64,000 nucleotides of DNA from Halalkalibacter alkaliphilus (lineage in GTDB: Bacteria; Bacillota; Bacilli; Bacillales; Bacillaceae_D): assembly GCF_023555415.1 (NCBI RefSeq), contig NZ_JAKRYL010000020.1, positions 20,181 through 84,180 of the forward strand. Reading direction: 5' to 3'. Position numbers and translations under genes: made by a program. Under the pieces are notes generated by a model, which was given only the letters and a program-made list of their open reading frames with translations, was not told the origin of the DNA and did not search any database. Positions 26,854 through 35,392 of this stretch are shown piece after piece (within the stretch, counting starts at the first letter, position 1; the number at the start of each line of letters is the position of its first letter).

Positions 26854-28020
26854 ATGCGCAAAAAAATATTGATTGGTCAAGCGGGGGGACCGACAGCGGT
26901 AATAAATGCCTCACTTGCTGCTTTTGTTGAGGAACTCTCCCACCTTCATCACATATCTTACATCGTTAATGGGTACGAAGGGTTAGCGAATAACAACATC
27001 GTTAATGGGACAGATGCGCTTCATGATCAAATTATCCAACATAGGAACGTTCCAGGGGCTTGCTTAGGATCAGGAAGGTATCCTTCTGATGAAACAGCCA
27101 TAAAAAAGTCTCTTAAAACTATAATGGATCGTAACGTGGATGTTCTTGTGATGATAGGTGGAAATGGGACGATGGCCGCTCTTGCTCAAATTGAACAATT
27201 AGCGCGAGAAAATAAGTATAAGCTTCAAGTCATAGGGATACCTAAAACGGTAGATAATGACTTAGGTGGAACAGATCATGCTCCTGGCTTTGCGAGTGCA
27301 GCATCATATGTTGCCCAATCTTGTGTAGATAACAGCCGTGATTTAATGGCCATGAATAATTTTGAGCAAGTGAGAATAATAGAAACAATGGGAAGAAACT
27401 CAGGCTGGCTTGCTGCTGCGTCTGGATTTTTTACACAACATGTGTCAGAAGGACCGCATTATATCGGCTTACCTGAAAAATCTTTTGACTTAGAAGAGTT
27501 TCTTGAGGTGGTCAAATCATCAATCGATAAATATGGTTATTGTTTAGCCGTTGTAAGTGAAGGAGTTAGGCTACCTAACGGACTGAGTAGATCAAAAGAA
27601 GTGAATGGTCGAGAAGTGTTAGGAGGTGTAGCTGAAACACTTAAGTGTATTATTGAAGAGGGAATGGGTGTAAATGTTCGAGCTGAAACTCTTGGAATCA
27701 ATCAACGTTGTTTATCTCTAGATAGCTCTAGTATTGATTTTCAAGAAGCCGAACAATGTGGAACCTTTGCTGCAAAGCTTCTTCAGAACAATATAACTGG
27801 AGTTATGGTAAGCTTTAGTAGAGGAGAAGATTCACTAAACTATATGAATTTAATAGATGTCCCACTTAGAGACGTCCTTGCTGCAGGTGAGAGAAAGCTC
27901 CCAGATGAGTTTATTAAGGACCTGCCTAAATATTACAAGTGGTTAAGCCCTTTGATAGCAAAGAATCATATGGTCTATCCTACACCAATAATTAAGGGTG
28001 ATGTTTATGCAGAAACATAA
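26854..28020 (+). CDS. 6-phosphofructokinase-family kinase, putative sulfofructose kinase
   Basis: A 388-residue PFK-A superfamily protein of the long bacterial type, opening GQAGGPTAVINASLA. The catalytic loop is PKTVDND (130-136) with Asp134. The nucleotide loop reads IGGNGT (101-106), so the usual GGDG/GGDD acidic residue is Asn104. Gly105 favours ATP rather than pyrophosphate, as in standard PFKs. MGRNSGW binds the sugar. It heads an operon with a GntR regulator and a class II aldolase. In this cluster the likely substrate is sulfofructose, giving sulfofructose 1-phosphate. A role on fructose 6-phosphate or tagatose 6-phosphate cannot be excluded. Confidence 0.75.
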   Translation: MRKKILIGQAGGPTAVINASLAAFVEELSHLHHISYIVNGYEGLANNNIVNGTDALHDQIIQHRNVPGACLGSGRYPSDETAIKKSLKTIMDRNVDVLVMIGGNGTMAALAQIEQLARENKYKLQVIGIPKTVDNDLGGTDHAPGFASAASYVAQSCVDNSRDLMAMNNFEQVRIIETMGRNSGWLAAASGFFTQHVSEGPHYIGLPEKSFDLEEFLEVVKSSIDKYGYCLAVVSEGVRLPNGLSRSKEVNGREVLGGVAETLKCIIEEGMGVNVRAETLGINQRCLSLDSSSIDFQEAEQCGTFAAKLLQNNITGVMVSFSRGEDSLNYMNLIDVPLRDVLAAGERKLPDEFIKDLPKYYKWLSPLIAKNHMVYPTPIIKGDVYAET

Positions 28021-28738
28021 GTTTGAGCCTAATAAAGATAGTGCACTTTACTTGCAGATCAAAGACATATTGATTGAACGTATTCGAAGTGGGGTATGGA
28101 AAGAGCATGTGCTAATTCCAACGGAGAAGGAATTGATGGATGAATTTAATGTCAGTCGTACAACAATTAGAGAAGCGATATCAATTCTTGTTCAAACTGG
28201 ACTACTAGAAAAAAAGCAGGGAAAAGGAACGATTGTAAAACCCCAGAAATTAGCCGGGAATTTAGGTAGACTGACGGGTTTTGCAGAAGAAGTGATCGAG
28301 ATGGGGCAAGTAATTTTCTCAAAAGTATTGCGTGCCGAGTTCAGAAGTGACCTCTATCATGAACAATCTATGCTAAATGTAGGAGATGAGGAAATCTTAC
28401 TCATAGAACGAATTCGCTTTGCTGATTCTGTTCCAGTTGCTTTAGAGAGAACGTGTTGGCCAAAAGAAATTGGTCAAATCTTAATGAAATATGATCTTAA
28501 TGAAGCAAGGTACTACGACATTTTAGAAAAACATAATTACTATCTTAATGAAGCTTCAGAGAGCATTACTGCAATTAATGCTACGATTATCGAGGCCGAT
28601 CTTCTATCGAGTCGACCTGGAGAAGCCATGTTACAGATGACTAGATTGAGTTACGGATTAAACAAAAAACCTATAGAATATACAATAACGAAATATAGAA
28701 GTGACCAATATCAATATGATATTCAATTAAAAAGATAA
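28007..28738 (+). CDS. GntR-family regulator, HutC/UTRA subfamily
   Basis: A 243-residue regulator with an N-terminal winged helix (DSALYLQIKDILIERIRSG, then PTEKELMDEFNVSRTTIREAI) and a C-terminal UTRA effector domain (about 90-235) typical of sensors of phosphorylated sugars. ATG 28007 is chosen because AAGGGTG lies six bases upstream, and it overlaps the end of the kinase gene. It probably binds the palindrome at 26624 and responds to an intermediate such as sulfofructose 1-phosphate; the effector is inferred. Confidence 0.85.
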   Translation: MQKHKFEPNKDSALYLQIKDILIERIRSGVWKEHVLIPTEKELMDEFNVSRTTIREAISILVQTGLLEKKQGKGTIVKPQKLAGNLGRLTGFAEEVIEMGQVIFSKVLRAEFRSDLYHEQSMLNVGDEEILLIERIRFADSVPVALERTCWPKEIGQILMKYDLNEARYYDILEKHNYYLNEASESITAINATIIEADLLSSRPGEAMLQMTRLSYGLNKKPIEYTITKYRSDQYQYDIQLKR

Positions 28739-28756
28739 ATTTTAGGGGGAATTGTG

Positions 28757-29647
28757 ATGGGATTTATTAGTGGTAAAGTAATGTTAGAGCATGCGTATGA
28801 AAATCAATATGGTGTTGGGGCTTTCAGTGCTCATAATGCCGAAACAATTATGGCAATTATCGAAGCGGCAGAAGAAATGAATGCTCCAATTATGATTCAA
28901 GTTGGTCAGAAGGTTATTCAAACAATAGGTATGGAACCTATGAAACAATTAATAGATTATTACGCAAAAGAGGTTCAAGTACCGGTTGCCATTCATTTAG
29001 ATCACAGTCGATCTTTAGAGCAAACATCCCGAGCAATTCAACTAGGTTTCCAATCCGTGATGTTTGATGGTTCGGCCCTTGAGTTTGATGAAAATTCAAG
29101 AATTATGAGGATTGTTAGCGAAACTGCAAAATCTCTTGGTATAGGTTCTGAAGGGGAAATTGGTAAGATTGGTGGAACCGAAGATGATATTACAGTTGAC
29201 GAAAAAGATGCCCTTATCACAAGTGTTGAAGAAGCAGTGGCATTTGTTGAGGCTACAGATGTTGATTATTTAGCTATTTCCATTGGAACAGCTCATGGTA
29301 TTTATAAGGCAACACCTAACCTTCGTTTGGATCGACTTGATGAGATTTCAAAAGCAGTTCGTCGCCCAATCGTACTTCACGGTGGTTCAGATGTACCCGA
29401 TGAGCAAGTTCAACGTGCTATAGAACTTGGCGTTGCAAAAATTAATGTAGACACAGAACTTCGTCAAGCATTTACAAGAGGTGTTCAAGAGTACTGGGCA
29501 GAAAATCCAGAAGGAATTGTCATTGCAGATTCTCTTGGTGCAGGGAAGAATAAGATGAAAGAAAAAGTAAAAGAAAAGATTCGTGCATTTGGTAGTGAAG
29601 GTAAGGCTGCTAGTTTTGCTAAAAAAGAAAACATCGTGATGATATGA
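28757..29647 (+). CDS. Class II ketose-bisphosphate aldolase-family protein, putative sulfofructose-phosphate aldolase
   Basis: A 296-residue zinc-dependent aldolase (FbaA/KbaY/GatY family). The Zn and catalytic motifs are all present: IHLDHSRS (catalytic Asp, Zn His), GSEGEIGKIGG, ISIGTAHGIYK (Zn His) and IVLHGGSDVPDEQV (Zn His and phosphate loop). The SDVPDE form resembles tagatose-bisphosphate aldolases. ATG 28757 is preferred over GTG 28754. In this operon it probably splits sulfofructose 1-phosphate to DHAP and sulfolactaldehyde. Being a chromosomal accessory copy, it need not be the glycolytic enzyme. Confidence 0.85.
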   Translation: MGFISGKVMLEHAYENQYGVGAFSAHNAETIMAIIEAAEEMNAPIMIQVGQKVIQTIGMEPMKQLIDYYAKEVQVPVAIHLDHSRSLEQTSRAIQLGFQSVMFDGSALEFDENSRIMRIVSETAKSLGIGSEGEIGKIGGTEDDITVDEKDALITSVEEAVAFVEATDVDYLAISIGTAHGIYKATPNLRLDRLDEISKAVRRPIVLHGGSDVPDEQVQRAIELGVAKINVDTELRQAFTRGVQEYWAENPEGIVIADSLGAGKNKMKEKVKEKIRAFGSEGKAASFAKKENIVMI

Positions 29648-29825
29648 TGAATTGTTATAACCTATGTGCTTTGGACGGTTCTATATAACAATGTTAGGTC
29701 GGACTCCTCTCCTTTTGAGAGAAGGAGTCTAGAGACCACTAGAGTTTACGATTACAAAATTCTGTAGTGAAAAATAACATTATACTATCGAACTTATAAG
29801 ATAGAAAACATTGAGGAGTGAGAAT

Positions 29826-31259
29826 ATGACAACAATAGTCGCTGGGAAACAATATGGATTATTTATTAACGGGAAATGGGAAAAAACGATTGAAACGATG
29901 GACGTTTTAAATAAATATAATCAAGAATCAATCGCTAGCATTTCAGTAGCTGAAAAAGATCATATTGATAAAGCCGTAAAAGGTGCTAAAGATGCATTAA
30001 ATGATTCATTTTCACCATATGAAAGATATGAAGTATTAATGAAAGCAGCAAATCTGTTATTAGAGCGTGGTGAAGAATTTGCGCAGGTACTAGCTTTAGA
30101 AGTTGGAAAACCAATACGTGAATCGCGAGGAGAAATCGAACGCGCAGCTCAAACATTGGTCATTTCAGCAGAAGAAGCTAAGAGAATTCATGGAGAAGGG
30201 GTTCCAGTAGAATCGGCGCCGGGTTCTGAAAACAGAATGGCTTTTACCGTTCGTGTACCAGTTGGAGTGATTGCTGCAATTACACCGTTTAATGTTCCGG
30301 TAAATTTGGTTTGTCATAAAATTGGACCTGCATTAGCAGCAGGGAATAGCGTTATATTAAAACCGGCTGAAGTAACGCCAATTTGTGCCCTAATGTTAAC
30401 AGATTTAATGGAAGAGGCTGGTTTACCAAAAGGTCGTCTGCAAGTAGTAACAGGAGAAGGTGCTCAGATCGGAGAATGGCTGCTAGAGAACAAGGATGTT
30501 AATATGTTCACTTTTACTGGAAGCCCTCGTGTAGGTGAATACCTTCGTTCAAAAGCTGGCTTACGAAAAGTGGCATTAGAATTAGGAAATAACTCTGCAA
30601 CAATCGTACACAATGATGCGAATTTAGAGCAAGCAGCATCATTAATTGCTCAAAAAAGCTTTAACAATGCCGGTCAAGTTTGTATTTCTGTACAACGTGT
30701 ATATGTTCAAGAAGAGATTGCTGAACAATTTATTGAACTATTAAAGAAAAACACTGAAAAGCTTGTTGTAGGTGATCCTTTAGACGAGTCAACAGATATT
30801 GGGCCTATGATCCGTATTGGTGAAGCTGAGCGTGTTGAAAGTTGGGTAAATGAAGCTGTTGAACAAGGAGCTACAATTGCTTTAGGTGGAAAACGTAATG
30901 AGGCGCTTTTTGAGCCTACTATTCTTGTTAATGTAAATGATGATATGAAAGTTTGTCGTCAAGAAGTATTTGGTCCAGTGGTTTCAGTAGCAACGTACAA
31001 GGAAACCAATGAGGTTATTGCTAAGGTGAACGATTCAGACTATGGCTTACAAGCAGGTCTATTTACGAATAATTTACAATTTGCAATGAGAGCAGCACGT
31101 GAAATAGAAGTAGGGGGACTAATTGTAAACGATGCTTCTGCTTACCGTGTAGACCACATGCCTTATGGTGGAGTGAAGAACAGTGGGAATGGTAAGGAAG
31201 GTCCTAAGTATGCAATTGAGGAAATGACAGAAGAGCGAATTATTGTAATAAATTTATAA
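29826..31259 (+). CDS. Aldehyde dehydrogenase, putative sulfolactaldehyde dehydrogenase
   Basis: A 477-residue NAD(P)-dependent aldehyde dehydrogenase with the catalytic set intact: Asn156 in TPFNVPVN, Glu252 in LELGNNSATIV and nucleophile Cys286 in FNNAGQVCIS. The ELGNNS form is like lactaldehyde and GAPN-type enzymes that handle small hydroxyaldehydes with an anionic group. ATG 29826 is chosen (GGAG seven bases before); the upstream TTG is in the Shine-Dalgarno. It lies 178 bases after the aldolase. The expected product of that aldolase, sulfolactaldehyde, would be oxidised to sulfolactate. Confidence 0.82.
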   Translation: MTTIVAGKQYGLFINGKWEKTIETMDVLNKYNQESIASISVAEKDHIDKAVKGAKDALNDSFSPYERYEVLMKAANLLLERGEEFAQVLALEVGKPIRESRGEIERAAQTLVISAEEAKRIHGEGVPVESAPGSENRMAFTVRVPVGVIAAITPFNVPVNLVCHKIGPALAAGNSVILKPAEVTPICALMLTDLMEEAGLPKGRLQVVTGEGAQIGEWLLENKDVNMFTFTGSPRVGEYLRSKAGLRKVALELGNNSATIVHNDANLEQAASLIAQKSFNNAGQVCISVQRVYVQEEIAEQFIELLKKNTEKLVVGDPLDESTDIGPMIRIGEAERVESWVNEAVEQGATIALGGKRNEALFEPTILVNVNDDMKVCRQEVFGPVVSVATYKETNEVIAKVNDSDYGLQAGLFTNNLQFAMRAAREIEVGGLIVNDASAYRVDHMPYGGVKNSGNGKEGPKYAIEEMTEERIIVINL

Positions 31260-31299
31260 AAAAGTGTTAAAAAGATATTTTTAGATTGAAGGTGGATAA

Positions 31300-32202
31300 G
31301 TGAATTTCTTCCTTTATCTTATTCCGATTTTTGGTATATTCGCTCTTGGTTATTTGGGGCAAAAAAAATTGGGGTTCGATACTAAGTCAATATCAACAAT
31401 GGCTCTCTACTTAATGTCTCCTGTACTAGTATTTCGGACCTTTTATACAACAGAATTTGATTTGACATATATATATATGGCATTGTACACATTTCTACTT
31501 TGTTTTGGTTTGATAGTGGTTGTATATATTATTGCGTTTTTTCGTAAATACTCCGTTAAAGAAACATGTGGAATGATCTTAGCATCTTCATTTATGAATA
31601 ATGGAAATTACGGTACTCCAGTAGTACTATTGTTGTTTGGAGCAGCTGGTCTTGATTATGCGATTATTCTAATGGTCATTCAACAGATTGTTATGTGTAC
31701 AGTAGGTGTATATTATGCAGCAAAAGGTAGCGATGAAGGAGATGGGATTCGCTCTGCAATTAGGGCAGTGCAAAGAATGCCGATGATTTATGGAGGGATT
31801 GTAGGATTCATATTTCAAGCGCTAAATGTTAAATTGAGTCTTCCTATCATCCAAGCAGTCAATATGGTTGCCGATGCAGCAATTCCTACTATTATGCTCG
31901 TATTAGGAATGCAGTTAGCCAAAATTTCAGTTAGAAACCTTGAGAGAGAAAAAGTTTCTCTCTCACTTATTACGAAATTAGCCATTTCGCCAATAATTGC
32001 CTATTTCATTACATTGTTTTTACCTGTCGATGAAATGGTAAAGCAAATCATGATCATTATGGCTGCTATGCCTACAGCTGCAAATACGACGATGTATGCG
32101 TTACAGTTCAATACAGAACCAGAATTTGTTTCAAGTGCAACGCTAGTGAGTACAATGCTAAGTTTAGCTACTTTACCTATCATCTTTTTTCTTGTTTTAT
32201 AG
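31300..32202 (+). CDS. AEC-family transporter, putative sulfolactate exporter
   Basis: A 300-residue membrane protein with about ten hydrophobic segments, of the auxin efflux carrier (AEC) family, opening FFLYLIPIFGIFALGYLGQKKL and containing SSFMNNGNYGTPV, the family's conserved NxGxxGxP-like helix break. Bacterial members move malate, malonate and related anions. The start is GTG, 40 bases after the aldehyde dehydrogenase with which it is co-transcribed. Export of the end-product sulfolactate is the simplest role, as nothing here would cleave its C-S bond. Confidence 0.75.
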   Translation: MNFFLYLIPIFGIFALGYLGQKKLGFDTKSISTMALYLMSPVLVFRTFYTTEFDLTYIYMALYTFLLCFGLIVVVYIIAFFRKYSVKETCGMILASSFMNNGNYGTPVVLLLFGAAGLDYAIILMVIQQIVMCTVGVYYAAKGSDEGDGIRSAIRAVQRMPMIYGGIVGFIFQALNVKLSLPIIQAVNMVADAAIPTIMLVLGMQLAKISVRNLEREKVSLSLITKLAISPIIAYFITLFLPVDEMVKQIMIIMAAMPTAANTTMYALQFNTEPEFVSSATLVSTMLSLATLPIIFFLVL

Positions 32203-32227
32203 TTATAGAACTTTTTTTGGTATTTTT

Positions 32228-32268
32228 AAAGAGTCTCATTAATGAATTATTTAATGAGACTCTTTTCA
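32228..32268 (+). terminator. Terminator ending the sulfosugar cluster
   Basis: A perfect 12-bp stem (32231-32242 with 32251-32262) followed by TTTT, 28 bases after the AEC gene. Confidence 0.9.
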
Positions 32269-32355
32269 TTGTAAAAAGTGGAGTGGGAGAGATGTCGTTT
32301 AAACGGTAAGTCGTTACAGTTGGCACAGATAAAAATTTGGCAAACCCTTTTTTGA

Positions 32356-32389
32356 AATCTAGTCTATGTTGTTATACACAGACTAGATT
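32356..32389. other. Orphan hairpin
   Basis: Perfect 10-bp arms (AATCTAGTCT and its complement) around 14 bases, with TGT/ACA inside. No T run and no associated gene. It lies in a 750-base gap made of decayed sequence. Confidence 0.45.
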
Positions 32390-32472
32390 ACTACTATCCC
32401 TACTCTAAAAGTGAGCAAGGGTAAGGTGTTAGTATTGTGAAAAATTGTATAGTGGGTCCTGAAATTAGAATA

Positions 32473-32513
32473 AGCTTCTCATAAGTTCACTAAACTTGTG
32501 GGAGGCTTTTTTT
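32473..32513 (+). terminator. Orphan terminator of the shared GAGGCTTCTCATAAGTT type
   Basis: A 15-base stem (32473-32487 with 32493-32507) and a run of T, but no gene precedes it since the AEC operon has its own terminator at 32228. It is probably left from a deleted gene. Confidence 0.7.
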
Positions 32514-32597
32514 ATGTTTAATGTTATGTGTATTGGCGAGTCCCATATAAAGGTTTAGGGAGGCCACTAAAAAAGTCCTTTTTAGTGGATTCGAGGA

Positions 32598-32688
32598 AGT
32601 AGCAATGGCTCCACACGTTGCGCGCCTGCTATGAGAAACCCACTCATAGCAGACTTTAAGACAAAGCAACGGTTCCGCTCATTGGACT
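32598..32688. repeat. Structured intergenic repeat, copy B
   Basis: Second copy of the element at 2185-2272. Nested stems: CAATG 32603-32607 with 32680-32684, CGTTGC 32616-32621 with 32666-32671, and CTGCTATGAG 32626-32635 with 32643-32652 (perfect). The hairpin CCACTAAAAA/TTTTTAGTGG at 32564-32588 stands just before it. It abuts the murF relic. Confidence 0.6.
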
Positions 32689-32694
32689 TGATTT

Positions 32695-32918
32695 AGGTTC
32701 GCTGGAAAACGCGACACTCGTGACACATGGTGATGGCCTTTATTAATGGGAGAAGTGGTAAACACTATGTGCAGAAGAACGATGGTACGTATTTTATGAT
32801 AAATAGAGAGAAAGAGACTGAATTTTTTATTTCCGGTTAACGGCAGACATAATAACAAATGCCCTTTCCGTTATCGTGATTGCGAAGACTTTTGATGTGT
32901 TACACTCCAATTATGATA
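32695..32918 (+). pseudogene. Decayed internal fragment of a murF paralogue
   Basis: The stretch translates to ENATLVTHGDGLY, then (after a deletion) QKNDGTYFMINREKETEFFI and, after a frameshift, ITNALSVIVIAKTFDV. These match ENGTFVIHGDEPL, QKSDGTYFTINGEDETEFFI and INNALAAVAIAKQFGV of the intact murF at 40340-41710, in the same order. Stops and frameshifts break it. It is related to but diverged from the intact gene, so it is an old duplicate or a transferred copy. It begins where repeat copy B ends. Confidence 0.8.
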
Positions 32919-32959
32919 AGATCAGACATATACAGTTATTGTTTTATTAGGAGGACAGC

Positions 32960-33958
32960 ATGAATCGAACTATTCTATATAAAATACTGCTTTTTGCATT
33001 TATAACTGCATCTGGTTTTTCCTTATACTTTTATCAACAATCACAGGTAGACGACGAAAAAATTAGGGAAATGATGGCGCCTGAGTCTGATCTTCCAATG
33101 TATCACTTTGCTTTAATCGGAGAAGAAATGAATCATGAGTATTGGCGATTAGTCGGAGAAGGTGCGAAGACAGCAGAAGAAAATCATGATGTCCTTGTTG
33201 AATATGGAGGGCCTAAGCGTTCGAACCTTGATGAGCAGCTTAAGCTATTCAATATGGCGATCAAATCGAAGGTAGATGGAATCATTGTGCAACCGCTTAA
33301 TGATCAATTTACTCCGCTTATTGATCAGGCAGTGAAACAAGGGATTCCTGTTATTACAATTGATACGGATTCTCCAGAAAGTAAGCGTGACGTTTATATT
33401 GGGACTGACAATTACTTAGCGGGTCAGTTAGCAGGAAAAGCTTTGGTTAAAGATACGAAAGGGGAAGCAACCATTGGAGTCATTTCCGGCAGTTTTGATA
33501 ACGCCCTCCATCATCTACGTGTAAAAGGGTTTACTGACATTGTAGAGCAGGTTGACGGAATTGAAATTGTTGCGATGGAACAATCAGATATTTCAAGAGT
33601 AGATGTAGAGGAAACAGCATATAACATGTTAACCGAGCATGATAACATTACCGCATTTTATGGGACAAGTTCTTATAACGGGGTTGGGATCGTAGCTGCT
33701 GCAAAGGCTTTAAAAAGGGAAAATGATATGTATGTGATTACTTTTGATGCTATTGATGAGAATATACAGTTGTTAGAAAAAGGTGATATCGATGCAATTG
33801 TTGAACAACAACCTTTTGAGATGGGGTATCGAAGCGTTGAGAAGATGTTAGCTATTATTGAGGATAAGCCTGTCCAAGATGTTTATCATACAGAATTATC
33901 GATTATCCGTCTCGTAGACCTACCCAATAGAAATCGTCAAAAGGGTGGGTCCTCATGA
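32960..33958 (+). CDS. Membrane-anchored periplasmic-binding-protein-like sugar sensor
   Basis: A 332-residue protein with one N-terminal membrane helix (about 7-24) and no lipobox cysteine, followed by a type I sugar-binding fold (Peripla_BP_4, RbsB-like): FALIGEEMNHEYWR, VDGIIVQPLNDQFTPLIDQAV, VITIDTDSP and GDIDAIVEQQPFEMGYRS. It overlaps the histidine kinase gene by four bases. Analogous trios are known, e.g. AraPST of Geobacillus and XylFII-LytS-YesN of clostridia, in which the anchored binding protein passes extracellular sugar signals to the kinase. That role is inferred; the ligand is unknown. Confidence 0.75.
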   Translation: MNRTILYKILLFAFITASGFSLYFYQQSQVDDEKIREMMAPESDLPMYHFALIGEEMNHEYWRLVGEGAKTAEENHDVLVEYGGPKRSNLDEQLKLFNMAIKSKVDGIIVQPLNDQFTPLIDQAVKQGIPVITIDTDSPESKRDVYIGTDNYLAGQLAGKALVKDTKGEATIGVISGSFDNALHHLRVKGFTDIVEQVDGIEIVAMEQSDISRVDVEETAYNMLTEHDNITAFYGTSSYNGVGIVAAAKALKRENDMYVITFDAIDENIQLLEKGDIDAIVEQQPFEMGYRSVEKMLAIIEDKPVQDVYHTELSIIRLVDLPNRNRQKGGSS

Positions 33959-35391
33959 TTAAAATTCGCACGAAGTTACTCATTTATTTTGCTAGTATTC
34001 TTCTTTTGCTTATTCTGTTATTTTTTGTTCGAGAACAAAGCAACAATAAAGTGATGGAGCTCTATAATGAAAATGTTACATATTTCTTTCTCTTAAACGA
34101 AATCACAAAAACAACAAATCAGACATTTCAGTCACTGCAAATCTATGTTCATGAACCTTTGGTTGAAAACTTAAAGCATTATCAAGAAGGGAAAGAGCAG
34201 CTGTTTCAGTTACAACAAGTATTTAGAGAACAAGAAAAAAAAGGAATCTCCAAGAAAAACGTATTAAATATGATGACGAGTTTCCTTGAACAAACAGAAC
34301 AGACAGTGGAAGGTGTAGCGAACCAAGATATCCAAGAGTATTCTCTGCATTTACAAGAAGCGGAGATAACATCGGGTTATATTCATGAAAAAACACTTGA
34401 TATCATCAATATGGAGCTTGCAAATTATCAAGAGCTTTCTGTCCTTATCGATAATAAGGTGATGAATATACAAAAAATGGGAACGTCGATTATTATTGCC
34501 ATTATCATTCTGAGTATTTTATTTGCCCTCTGGTTTTCAAACGGAATTACGAGAACGATTGAACGTTTGACAAAGGCGGCAAAAGAAATATCATCTGGTC
34601 GTTATACGGGGAAAGATGTCATTGTTTCACAGAAGGATGAGCTTTTTCTTTTGACGAAGACATTTAATGAAATGAAAAGGAACATTCTAGAGTCGGTTAA
34701 TGAGATAGAAGAAAAGGCAAGGCTAGCTCAGCTTTTAAAAGAAATGGAATTGAAAAGCTTGCAAAATCAAATCAATCCACACTTTCTGTTTAACACGTTA
34801 AACACCATTTCAAAAACGTCTTATATTGAAGGGGCGGAACGAACGAGTGACTTGATTTCCTCTGTTTCCACCTTACTTCGGTATAATATCGGGAATTTAG
34901 ATCGGCAAAAGACTCTGAAAGATGAAGTCGAAATTATAAGGGAGTATTTTTTTATCCAAAAAGCGCGCTTTCGTGATCGAGTAGAGTTTATTGAAAACGT
35001 AGATCCTAGTTGTCTATCAACACCACTTCCATGCCTGACGCTTCAGCCTATCATTGAGAACGCTTTTATACACGGTATTGAAGGCATGGCTGCGGGAGCA
35101 AAAATTGAAATTCATATTTACCATAAGGCTAGAATGGTATGTATAGATGTGAATGACAACGGGGTAGGGATGGATCAAGAAACGATTGATCGATTGTTGA
35201 GCAAAGAGGAAGAATCTGAGTTTTCTTTATCGAAAAAAGGGTCAGGCCATTCCACTGGGATCGGAATGAGAAATGTGATGGATCGGCTCAAGCTATTTGA
35301 TAAAGAAAGTACGTTTACTATTTCTTCACGGATTGGGGAAGGCACAAAGGTAAGCATTCGGTTACGTACTAATCAGGATAGGGGGGCATGA
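33955..35391 (+). CDS. Sensor histidine kinase, YesM/LytS type
   Basis: A 478-residue kinase with two membrane helices (about 7-25 and 178-196) bounding an extracellular helical domain, a HAMP linker, and the His_kinase motif LQNQINPHFLFNTLNTIS with the phospho-accepting histidine. The HATPase domain shows ENAFIHGIEG and DVNDNGVGMD. It overlaps the sensor gene upstream (ATGA) and is followed within two bases by the response regulator, so all three form one signalling unit. Confidence 0.9.
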   Translation: MIKIRTKLLIYFASILLLLILLFFVREQSNNKVMELYNENVTYFFLLNEITKTTNQTFQSLQIYVHEPLVENLKHYQEGKEQLFQLQQVFREQEKKGISKKNVLNMMTSFLEQTEQTVEGVANQDIQEYSLHLQEAEITSGYIHEKTLDIINMELANYQELSVLIDNKVMNIQKMGTSIIIAIIILSILFALWFSNGITRTIERLTKAAKEISSGRYTGKDVIVSQKDELFLLTKTFNEMKRNILESVNEIEEKARLAQLLKEMELKSLQNQINPHFLFNTLNTISKTSYIEGAERTSDLISSVSTLLRYNIGNLDRQKTLKDEVEIIREYFFIQKARFRDRVEFIENVDPSCLSTPLPCLTLQPIIENAFIHGIEGMAAGAKIEIHIYHKARMVCIDVNDNGVGMDQETIDRLLSKEEESEFSLSKKGSGHSTGIGMRNVMDRLKLFDKESTFTISSRIGEGTKVSIRLRTNQDRGA

Positions 35392-35392
35392 T

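Noticed and set aside
29697..29737. Hairpin between aldolase and aldehyde dehydrogenase genes as a terminator
   Set aside because: The stem (GACTCCT/AGGAGTC with flanking GGTC/GACC) is real but no T run follows, so termination there is not supported; the genes may be one transcript.
32564..32588. Perfect 10-bp hairpin as an insertion-sequence end or terminator
   Set aside because: It has no T run, no transposase or target-site duplication was seen, and it has no counterpart beside repeat copy A.
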